DNA of 38,358 bases from Hoylesella pleuritidis JCM 14110. GTDB taxonomy: Bacteria > Bacteroidota > Bacteroidia > Bacteroidales > Bacteroidaceae. Where the stretch lies: positions 1 through 38,358 of the forward strand of contig NZ_BAJN01000018.1 in assembly GCF_000613725.1 (NCBI RefSeq), given 5' to 3'. How positions within the stretch are numbered: the first letter of the stretch is position 1; each line of letters opens with the position of its first letter. Positions 31,875-38,358 of this stretch are shown in pieces. A model generated the notes under the pieces. It saw nothing but the letters and a program-made list of their open reading frames with translations. It made no database searches and was not told the origin of the DNA. A program made the translations under genes and the position numbers.

Positions 31875-32914
31875 TTCGCAGTGAACCAAAGTTTGTCTCC
31901 TCGTATGCTTAAAGGCTTCGGAATGTTATCGGTAAAGAGTTGTCCCGTCCCCAAGCCCTGCGGTAGATCGATATTGGGACCATAAAATCGGGCAGCAAGT
32001 TGGGCAACGGCATTTAGCCCTACGTTGCTTTCGAGTGCGCTGGTGATCCACGAACCTATTCCACGCGCACGAGCCAACGTAATCCACTCCTCAACGCCAC
32101 GCATTCCTCCGTGCAAAGAGGGTTTGAGAATGATATAAGCAGGACGAATTCGGTCGAGTAGTTCGGCTTTCATTGCTGGCAAATTTACGCCGATAAGCTC
32201 TTCGTCGAGTGCTATCGGAATGGGTGATTGACAACAGATACGAGCCATCTCATCCCACTGATGCTGCCGAATGGGTTGCTCGACAGAATGGATGGCATAG
32301 GGGGCGAACCGTTCTAAACGGGCGAGTGCCTCGTCGGGCGCAAACCCGCCATTGGCATCCAGCCGCAACTCAACTTGCTCTTTGCCAAAATGCGTGCGAA
32401 CACAACGCACGAGTCGTAACTCGCTTTCAAAATCGATGGCGCCGACCTTCAATTTAATACATTGGAAACCGAGTTTCAGTTTCTCCTCCAATCGCGCGTA
32501 CATCTCCTCGAAAGTACCCATCCACACCAATCCGTTGATACTAATTCCCGCTTCACCTCGACTAAAAGGCGAATCGAAAAGAACATCACTACCGCCCGCA
32601 TTAAGTTGTGCGAACGCTGTTTCTAACCCGAAAAGAATAGATGGATAAGGGCGCAATGCATCATAGGAAATCGCTCCCGTAATCTCCACTTGCGCACAAA
32701 CATCCCGCAAGATTTGCTCGTACTGAGGCACAGCATCACAACTCAGGTCGGGTAACGGCGCACACTCCCCTACTCCTTTCACGCCCGGCATTCTGCAATC
32801 AATCACAGTCAACAACCAGCAACGTCTCGTTTGATATACGCCTCGCGATGTTCCCGCCGGTCGCTTAAAATGCAATACTTTCTCAGAAACCGTTATTTGA
32901 AACACTCTTTTCAT
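31871..32914 (-). CDS. menC: o-Succinylbenzoate synthase
   Basis: MenC, of the enolase superfamily, dehydrates SHCHC to o-succinylbenzoate. IKLKVGA supplies the catalytic Lys. Metal ligands are in LDANGGF (Asp), SVEQPI (Glu) and ALDEELIG (Asp/Glu). The second Lys is in IILKPSLHGG. A capping domain occupies the first ~100 residues (ECAPLPDLS). At 347 residues the length is typical. It lies six bases after menB and overlaps menE by four. Confidence 0.93.
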   Translation of the reverse strand: MKRVFQITVSEKVLHFKRPAGTSRGVYQTRRCWLLTVIDCRMPGVKGVGECAPLPDLSCDAVPQYEQILRDVCAQVEITGAISYDALRPYPSILFGLETAFAQLNAGGSDVLFDSPFSRGEAGISINGLVWMGTFEEMYARLEEKLKLGFQCIKLKVGAIDFESELRLVRCVRTHFGKEQVELRLDANGGFAPDEALARLERFAPYAIHSVEQPIRQHQWDEMARICCQSPIPIALDEELIGVNLPAMKAELLDRIRPAYIILKPSLHGGMRGVEEWITLARARGIGSWITSALESNVGLNAVAQLAARFYGPNIDLPQGLGTGQLFTDNIPKPLSIRGDKLWFTAK

Positions 32915-32920
32915 TAAAAA

Positions 32921-33748
32921 TCAAGGAAACTTCGGATATTTGTCAAAGTCGGGTTTACGCTTTTCAAGGAATGCTTTGCCACCTTCCTGAGCTTCATCCA
33001 TTGTGTAATAGAGCATCGTGGCATCGCCGGCAAGTTCCTGAATACCTGCTTGACCATCGAGTTCGGCATTGAGTCCGGCCTTGATCATCCGCAAAGCCAA
33101 CGGCGAACGCTCCATCATCGTTTCAGCCCAAGCCACACACTCATCTTCTAATTGAGTCAAAGGAACTACTTTGTTAACCATCCCCATCCGTTCAGCTTCG
33201 ATGGCCGAATATTGATTACACAAGAACCAAATCTCCCGAGCCTTCTTTTGGCCTACTTGACGGGCCAAATACGATGCGCCGAAACCGGCATCGAAACTGC
33301 CCACTTTGGGACCGGTCTGGCCGAAAACAGCATTCTCGCTCGCAATGGTAAGGTCACACATCACGTGCAAAACGTGGCCACCACCGATGGCATAACCATT
33401 AACCATCGCAATGACCGGCTTGGGAAGACGACGAATTTGCATCTGAACATCAAGCACATTTAGTCTTGGAATGCCGTCAGTCCCAACATATCCTCCGCGC
33501 CCTTTGACGTGCATATCGCCACCGGAACAGAATGCTTTATCACCAGCACCGGTTAAAATAACCACCCGAATGTCCTGCGCCTCGCGGCAATAAGTAAATG
33601 CCTGAGACATCTCCCACGTGGTGAGCGGTGTAAAAGCATTGCGATAACGCGGTCGGTTGATCGTAATTTTTGCAATGTGATGATACTCTTCAAACAGAAT
33701 TTCTTTAAAACTGAACCCTTGAATGGGCGTCCATTGTCTTGTTTCCAT
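32921..33748 (-). CDS. menB: 1,4-Dihydroxy-2-naphthoyl-CoA synthase
   Basis: MenB closes the second ring by an intramolecular Claisen reaction on OSB-CoA. Crotonase-fold motifs are ALFCSGG-like KAFCSGGDM (near 71-79), [14 protein letters not shown] (oxyanion hole), and [17 protein letters not shown], which includes the QTG bicarbonate-site motif of bicarbonate-using Men[15 protein letters not shown] follows. At 275 residues it is complete. A 39-base gap with AGTT octamers separates it from menD. Confidence 0.95.
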   Translation of the reverse strand: METRQWTPIQGFSFKEILFEEYHHIAKITINRPRYRNAFTPLTTWEMSQAFTYCREAQDIRVVILTGAGDKAFCSGGDMHVKGRGGYVGTDGIPRLNVLDVQMQIRRLPKPVIAMVNGYAIGGGHVLHVMCDLTIASENAVFGQTGPKVGSFDAGFGASYLARQVGQKKAREIWFLCNQYSAIEAERMGMVNKVVPLTQLEDECVAWAETMMERSPLALRMIKAGLNAELDGQAGIQELAGDATMLYYTMDEAQEGGKAFLEKRKPDFDKYPKFP

Positions 33749-33757
33749 ATCGTTTTT

Positions 33758-33789
33758 TGAGTTTTTAAGTTGATGAGTATATAAGTTTT
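33758..33789. repeat. AGTT octanucleotide array between menD and menB
   Basis: Four 8-base units TGAGTTTT, TAAGTTGA, TGAGTATA and TAAGTTTT fill nearly the whole gap between the two genes. They match the octamers at 35470-35576 and 10609-10648. Confidence 0.7.
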
Positions 33790-35461
33790 AGGAATTAAAG
33801 CAATGGTTAAACATCGCCTCAAACTCTGCTAACGCCCGACTGTCTTCTTGAATATCGGTAAAGACTTCCAGTAAGACGGGGCTTTCAGATTCCAATGACA
33901 AAAAATCGGACATCGTAGAACGATGCAACTCTTCCTCATTGTGCGCGCAGAGATACGTTAGACCATACGTCTGGCACAGGCTTTCGGCACTGGTATGGTG
34001 ACACCCCATTACCAATTGCTCACGAGCAGCACTTTGTTTCAGCCCTTCAAAACGATTGAATATACCACCGCCGCCATTATTCAGCAATAGGATTCGTAGG
34101 TTTCCACGCAACCGTTCATTCCATAACGCATTCTGATCATAGAAAAAACTCAGGTCACCAATCACCAAATAAATGCGTTCGCGACATACCAACGAAAAAC
34201 CTGCCGCCGTAGACAACGACCCTTCTATACCATTGACACCTCGATTCACATAATGATAACGACGACCATAAATGTTTCCTACTCTCACAGAAGAACTATT
34301 GGCATAATGCACAAAAGCCATTCCGTGAAACTGGTCATTCATCTTCTGTTCAAACATTCGTACTACCGCCATCTGAGAATAAGGCGGTATAAAGGTATCA
34401 ATACAATCTTCGGCCCGCATCATCAACGTCTGCCATAACGCACAATAAGCCTGATGTGCACCATTGACAGCTCCTTCCCACAATCTGTCGGGTAGACTTT
34501 CCACCCCACACTCGATGACATATTGCAGTTGCATAAATGTATCGTGTACCACACCATCTTCACTAATGGCCCACGATTCGATGTTCCGTGCCTGGCGAAG
34601 AAACTGTTTCAGTCGTTTGCTGACAATGTTTCCGCCGATATAAAGGATCAAATCCGGCAGATAACGAGTGTCATCTCCGATCATCGTCAATACCTCTTCG
34701 ATATGCGACTCGTTACCAAATCCACTGAGAGATTCCTGCAAGATGACGGCATTCTGCCGATTCAGAGTAATCCAGAAAGGAGAAATCACATTCTCAGACA
34801 CTTGTCCGATGACAATCATCGGCTTTGAAGCATATTCCAAATGTTTTTTTAATTTGGAGAAAGCAACTACTTGCGGAGAATAGGCGGACAGCCATTCGAT
34901 CTTACGTTCACTCGGAAGTGCTAGTACGGAAAAATCATATAGCGGTTCAGAAATCGGAACATTGATATGCACCGGACCACTACCGCGCTGTCGGGCGGCC
35001 ATCAGAGCCTCGTTGACTAATCGATTACAATACCATCGTTCTTCATCATCCTCGGGTTCAGGAAGTGTAACCGCTTTACGAACAAAACAACCCAAGGCAT
35101 CCGGTTGCGATAATGTCTGCCCGTCAAGCTGGTCGATCCACGCCGCAGGCCGATCTGCTGAGACAGCTATAATAGACTGATGCTGATAATAAGCTTCGGC
35201 TATTGCGGGAGCGAGATTGAGCAAAGCCGATCCCGAAGTGACACAAACGACGACAGGCTGTTGCAAAAATTGCGCCATTCCCAAAGCATAAAAGCCTGCC
35301 GAACGTTCGTCGGTTACAGGATGACAAGCAATTTCCGAGCACTCATTCAGATTGTGAACGATAGGCGCATTGCGCGAACCGGGACACACGACAGCATTCC
35401 GTACACCGTGCGCTACTAACAAAGCTGTTAATATATTGACATTCTCTTTATTGCAAAACAT
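33788..35461 (-). CDS. menD: SEPHCHC synthase
   Basis: MenD is a thiamine-diphosphate enzyme that joins 2-oxoglutarate and isochorismate. The Pyr domain begins VCPGSRNAP and has HPVTDERSAGFYALG with the catalytic Glu, then CVTSGSALLNLAPAIAEAYY. The PP domain has GVNGIEGSLSTAAG and the ThDP/metal motif GDLSFFYDQNAL to LLNNGGGGIF. At 557 residues it is full length. The upstream gap to menF is filled by facing octamer arrays, and the gene is probably cotranscribed from the promoter at 37047. Confidence 0.95.
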   Translation of the reverse strand: MFCNKENVNILTALLVAHGVRNAVVCPGSRNAPIVHNLNECSEIACHPVTDERSAGFYALGMAQFLQQPVVVCVTSGSALLNLAPAIAEAYYQHQSIIAVSADRPAAWIDQLDGQTLSQPDALGCFVRKAVTLPEPEDDEERWYCNRLVNEALMAARQRGSGPVHINVPISEPLYDFSVLALPSERKIEWLSAYSPQVVAFSKLKKHLEYASKPMIVIGQVSENVISPFWITLNRQNAVILQESLSGFGNESHIEEVLTMIGDDTRYLPDLILYIGGNIVSKRLKQFLRQARNIESWAISEDGVVHDTFMQLQYVIECGVESLPDRLWEGAVNGAHQAYCALWQTLMMRAEDCIDTFIPPYSQMAVVRMFEQKMNDQFHGMAFVHYANSSSVRVGNIYGRRYHYVNRGVNGIEGSLSTAAGFSLVCRERIYLVIGDLSFFYDQNALWNERLRGNLRILLLNNGGGGIFNRFEGLKQSAAREQLVMGCHHTSAESLCQTYGLTYLCAHNEEELHRSTMSDFLSLESESPVLLEVFTDIQEDSRALAEFEAMFNHCFNS

Positions 35462-35469
35462 TATTTATG

Positions 35470-35576
35470 AGTTTGTGAGTTCATTTTTTAGTTGATAAGT
35501 TTTTAAGTTCTTTAGTTTGTGAGTTTCGAAGAAATCAACTTATAAACTTAAAAACTAACCAACTCAAAAACTAACT
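35470..35576. repeat. Head-to-head octanucleotide arrays between menF and menD
   Basis: AGT recurs at 8-base steps (35470, 35478, then 35490, 35498, 35506, 35514, 35522). After a 12-base spacer, five exact octamers AACTTATA, AACTTAAA, AACTAACC, AACTCAAA and AACTAACT run from 35537 to 35576. The two halves are roughly complementary and could form a long imperfect stem. The right half overlaps the last codons of menF. Confidence 0.8.
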
Positions 35577-36605
35577 CATCAATTTAAAAACTTCCAATGC
35601 CGTTTCCATTTTCGCCTCAGTCTCATCCCATTCCTGCTGTTCCGTACTGTCGGAAAGCAATCCACCACCGGCATAAAGCCGATAATAGTTGTCAAAAATC
35701 TGCATACAACGCAGCGAGACATAGAGATGTGTTGCACCGTCAGGATCGAACGGTCCTGCAAAACCGCTGTAATAACGCCGCGATATATGCTCATTAGCAA
35801 GGATGAAACGGTACGCCTTGTTTTTAGGAAGACCGCAAATAGCTGGTGTAGGATGTAAAGCGTTGAGCAGATCGCCGATCTTTCGCCCATCAGGCAACGT
35901 AAAACGAAAATCGCTGCGCAGATGAACAAGCTGCCCAGCACGCACAGTTCGCGGTTCCGTCTCGGTAATGCCTGCGCCGAACCGACCTAAACAGTGTGCC
36001 AAATAAGTAGAAACATAGCGTTGCTCCTGAATATTTTTATCCGACCATAGTGCCTCGCCGCACACCTCGCCTCGCCATTTCATCGTACCAGCAAGTGACA
36101 TCGTATGCCAATCCGACCCATTTCCATCGAGCAGAATCTCCGGAGTAGCCATCAGCCAGGTTCCACACGCCGGTGCAGAAAACAACGACACAAACAGCTG
36201 CGGATATAAACAGCAAGCCCGAAAAAACAGTGCCTCTGCCCCAACAACCTCGTTTGCCACCACCTCTGCACTGCGCGCCAGGACGATTTTGCTGAAAGTA
36301 CCGTTGCAAATCGATCGGTGAAACCGTACGAAATCGGCCGAATAACCCGCACGATCAGTCGTGATTGTAATCGGGATAGGCGTTTGCAGAACCGTTTCCA
36401 ACAGCGGGACGGGATGTTCCTCCACCTCATCAGGCATGAGCAGAAGCATCGGGCAATCGGTCGATACAGCAAAAGGAGCCATCACAAAACCGCTCTGCCT
36501 GCCAAGTTCTGCAGCTGACGACAACGCGCGAGGTCTTCCGCAAGATTGTCGCAGCAGCGTATAGCGGTCGCAGAAAGGCAGTCGATAATAAGCAAAGCTT
36601 TCCAT
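35571..36605 (-). CDS. menF: Isochorismate synthase
   Basis: This enzyme isomerises chorismate to isochorismate, the first committed step to menaquinone. Chorismate-binding-domain features are FSKIVLARSAEV, ATPEILL, SLAGTMKWRGE, HLRSDFRFTL, LHPTPAICGLPK and YSGFAGPFD, with GGGLLSDSTEQQEWDETEAKM at the end. At 344 residues it lacks part of the N-terminal region of longer MenF, like EntC-size forms in the phylum. The final codons lie in the octamer repeat. One base separates the frame from the thioesterase gene. Confidence 0.92.
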   Translation of the reverse strand: MESFAYYRLPFCDRYTLLRQSCGRPRALSSAAELGRQSGFVMAPFAVSTDCPMLLLMPDEVEEHPVPLLETVLQTPIPITITTDRAGYSADFVRFHRSICNGTFSKIVLARSAEVVANEVVGAEALFFRACCLYPQLFVSLFSAPACGTWLMATPEILLDGNGSDWHTMSLAGTMKWRGEVCGEALWSDKNIQEQRYVSTYLAHCLGRFGAGITETEPRTVRAGQLVHLRSDFRFTLPDGRKIGDLLNALHPTPAICGLPKNKAYRFILANEHISRRYYSGFAGPFDPDGATHLYVSLRCMQIFDNYYRLYAGGGLLSDSTEQQEWDETEAKMETALEVFKLMS

Positions 36606-36606
36606 C

Positions 36607-37020
36607 TTACTTGGTCGTACGCACGATATAGTTGGTCACTTGTACCGTAGAGATAAGATCGCCGGCACTGTCTCTTATTTCCACCAGCCATTGATGCAGC
36701 GTGCGCCCCTTGTGCTGCAGTCGGGCAAAAGCCGTCACCGTATCGCCCTCTATCACCGCTTTGACGTGGCTTCCACTGACATTGATACCCACACTGATCT
36801 TTCCCGGACAGAGCGCCAATGAGCCGACACCGGCCAGATTCTCCGCCAATGCTAACGAAGCGCCACCACTGAGGAAACCGAACGGTTGCCGGTTACGCTC
36901 GTCTACAAGCATTCTGGCCATACAAGTGTCGTCTTCTGGCGTAGAAATAAACTCCATTCCGAGTGCTGAAGACAGGCTCGGCCGTTTCTCAATCATCTCT
37001 TTGATATGTTCGATATTCAT
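36607..37020 (-). CDS. Hotdog-fold thioesterase, probable DHNA-CoA hydrolase
   Basis: This 137-residue PaaI/YdiI-like hotdog protein has QPFGFLSGGASLALAENLAG, the active-site helix with Glu as general base, and VGINVSGSHVKAV afterwards. Such enzymes release 1,4-dihydroxy-2-naphthoate from its CoA thioester (MenI role), which fits its place as first gene of the men operon. The frame reaches 37035, but ATG 37020 is preferred because GGAGG precedes it by eight bases. Substrate is inferred from context; a general acyl-CoA thioesterase is possible. Confidence 0.85.
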   Translation of the reverse strand: MNIEHIKEMIEKRPSLSSALGMEFISTPEDDTCMARMLVDERNRQPFGFLSGGASLALAENLAGVGSLALCPGKISVGINVSGSHVKAVIEGDTVTAFARLQHKGRTLHQWLVEIRDSAGDLISTVQVTNYIVRTTK

Positions 37021-37046
37021 TATCCGATCCTCCATTTATCCTCTTG

Positions 37047-37054
37047 CAAAGATA
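37047..37054 (-). promoter_or_regulatory. men operon -7 promoter element
   Basis: Minus-strand TATCTTTG matches TAnnTTTG. TTTC (37075-37078), one mismatch from TTTG, lies about 20 bases upstream. Transcription near 37040 would read the thioesterase, menF, menD, menB, menC and menE. The 37079-37290 interval holds nothing I can support. Confidence 0.65.
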
Positions 37055-37289
37055 CGACTTTTTATCAGAATAATGAAAACGGCTGGGAGATTCGTAGCAA
37101 GAAATAAAAGGTCGATCATCAAAACCAGGAAAACCTACCATCATTTTAGAAAGAGATATTGTCATTTCGAGGGAAAAGTACAAACACTTTCATCAGAAGC
37201 CCTATATTCCCCAGGTCTTCCGCACCATATTCTCTATTCATCTTCCCATTTAGCCTCAATAATTTCCGTGAAGTAGTTAGAATCCTATA

Positions 37290-37570
37290 CAGTGAGTTTT
37301 CTTTTGCGTTTGAGAGTATTCTTGCTTTGAGAGTCCTTCAGCTACATCAAAGCCACGAGAAATTGCAGGTGGTATTGCGGCACTTGCACTGTGTGTCTTC
37401 ATTGAAAGTCACGTATAGCTGTCAGTGCAGATAGAGTTCTCGATGCTCCAATGCGTGCGGATAGCCTGCATAATCACTCTGCATCTAAAGCAAGAGAGGC
37501 GATATAATAGCGTTCCTTTTCGGTGGTGCGGCCCATTTTCAAGTTGCTCTTAATACAGACCTGGCAATAG
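37290..37570 (-). pseudogene. Decayed ISAs1-like transposase, C-terminal part
   Basis: In shifting minus-strand frames I read MGRTTEKERYYIASLALDAE, then RIMQAIRTHWSIENS, then TFNEDTQCKCRNT and near the end LKRKRKL. This order (RYYI-SL, HWxIENS, TFNED, basic tail) is the C-terminal signature of ISAs1/H-repeat-associated transposases. Several stops and frame changes show decay. A related piece lies in opposite orientation at 37870-38049. Confidence 0.6.
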
Positions 37571-37869
37571 CTCTGCTCGCGCTGCTCGTACTGGTGCTCC
37601 TCTAAATAAAATAGTTAGTAGCGTGTAGGCGGAATATATCCATTGATATTCTGACCCTCATAGTCGACCTTGCTGAACCAGGTCTTGAGCTGTTTTATGG
37701 AGCTTGCGCCAATTCTTTTTCGTGCAAATGAGATATGCTAGCTCGAACTCGTATTCTGCGAAAGGGTGTAACAGATATTATCATACGGTGTCTTTTTACT
37801 CCATAAATGGGGTAAGCCGGGCGATGTCTCATAAAAATGCTTATCCCAAACTCGAGTATGAAATAGTTC

Positions 37870-38049
37870 ACGCGCAAGAAAATGGGCTATAGCATCTGTA
37901 TGAAAAAGAACTATCACAAGCGTTGCAATACCGTCCGCAATTTCTTCTTGGTGGACAGGGTGACTTTTATGCAGATTAAGAACTCTGATCACAAGAGTAG
38001 TCTTAAACGCAAAAGAAAACTGACAGCCTGGACTCCAATGATTTCATAG
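37870..38049 (+). pseudogene. Second ISAs1-like transposase remnant, opposite strand
   Basis: The open frame around ATG 37900 gives MKKNYHKRCNTVRNFF, then SSLKRKRKLTAW and a stop at 38047-38049. CNTVRNF aligns with CRNTTCNF of the minus-strand remnant, and the LKRKRKL tails match at DNA level as well (about 45 bases at 37981-38025 against 37290-37336). It is a fragment of at most 60 residues. Confidence 0.5.
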
Positions 38050-38321
38050 AAGTCATAGACAAAGAATGAAAACTATAAGAACAAATTTGGTACGTCAGAC
38101 CTGGTCTATAGGTTGCTATAAGAACGGCTCATTGGAATTTCTCGATATCAATGGTATATTTTGGTCTACAATCCCATACGAAATAAACGATTAAAACAGC
38201 AATTGTGAATTTCGATTCAGTCAATAAAACGTAAACACGAAGAACAGTAATCCTCGTTAGCGTTATTTCTCTGTACGCCCTATATCAGAAGAATCTGATC
38301 TCAGAAACAACAGAATATTTA

Positions 38322-38353
38322 AAAGTCTTGGCAAAATACTTGCCTAAGACTTT
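38322..38353. terminator. Stem-loop terminator near the right edge
   Basis: AAAGTCTT-GGCAA pairs with TTGCC-T-AAGACTTT around AATAC with one bulged T. A- and T-rich flanks on both sides allow either orientation. The gene it serves is probably beyond the window. The 38050-38321 interval shows no ORF or RNA I can support. Confidence 0.7.
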
Positions 38354-38358
38354 AATTA

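Noticed and set aside
31875..31889. TTG start for menE
   Set aside because: It would overlap menC by 19 bases, while the ATG at 31874 gives the normal ATGA coupling.
37738..37992. 84-codon minus-strand frame near the right edge
   Set aside because: No domain is recognisable, and it runs opposite the ISAs1-like remnant, which better explains the DNA.

Overview
The window reads as chromosome from a member of the Bacteroidales, most likely Prevotellaceae. Three things point there: the promoter signature TAnnTTTG, several times with TTTG exactly 19 bases upstream; lineage-typical families (DUF5020, DUF5606, DUF4924, HU-HIG-like, fimbrillin-like lipoprotein, long NusB); and typical gene neighbourhoods (rplY-pth-S4-purN, nusB-yajC-ybbR-coaE). 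The species cannot be fixed from the sequence alone.

Layout. 1-767: tail of an IS3-family transposase, then a non-coding AT-rich block bounded by ~27-bp inverted repeats. 768-3646: a phosphoglycolate phosphatase and an mltG/ATP-grasp-like pair, divergent from a back-to-back palindromic promoter. 3715-6747: an HU-like protein and a surface operon (small peptide plus fimbrillin-like lipoprotein). That operon has a (GT)34 tract just downstream of its probable promoter, an A9 frameshift tract inside the lipoprotein gene and a 22-bp-period repeat after it. 6748-9506: an unusual NAD+ DNA ligase converging on a DUF5020 barrel. 9566-13815: a four-gene dlt-like operon (adenylation enzyme, carrier protein, MBOAT, SGNH-like protein). 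14233-16548: rplY-pth-S4-purN. 16827-20201: nusB-yajC-ybbR-coaE-DUF5606, closed by a strong terminator. 20804-24174: a preQ1-I riboswitch candidate followed by queuosine precursor transporter, queF and a patatin-barrel protein. 24194-27947: LysE-type exporter, DUF4924, rfbD and prfC on the minus strand. 28207-30818: ROK glucokinase with a 22-bp repeat array in its leader, a TonB-receptor remnant and aroB. 30897-37020: a menaquinone operon (thioesterase, menF, menD, menB, menC, menE). 37290-38358: decayed ISAs1-like transposase pieces and a terminator.

The most unusual signals are repeats. A 22-bp unit, TAACNGTTAAANGCANTGC plus a 3-base 5' part, occurs 13 times in three arrays (13951-14016, 20388-20475, 28056-28187), each in sense orientation upstream of a gene. 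A different sequence with the same 22-bp period lies at 4287-4374. Octanucleotide AGTT/AACT arrays sit in three operon gaps. The dlt-like operon is the best candidate for a less-studied biochemical system, since Bacteroidota have no lipoteichoic acid.

Caution: pth (once), nusB (twice) and the small surface peptide (once) each need a single base added to read through, and the lipoprotein needs one A removed. Since pth and nusB are normally essential or highly conserved, residual sequencing indels are a real possibility and weaken any claim of phase variation until reads are checked.
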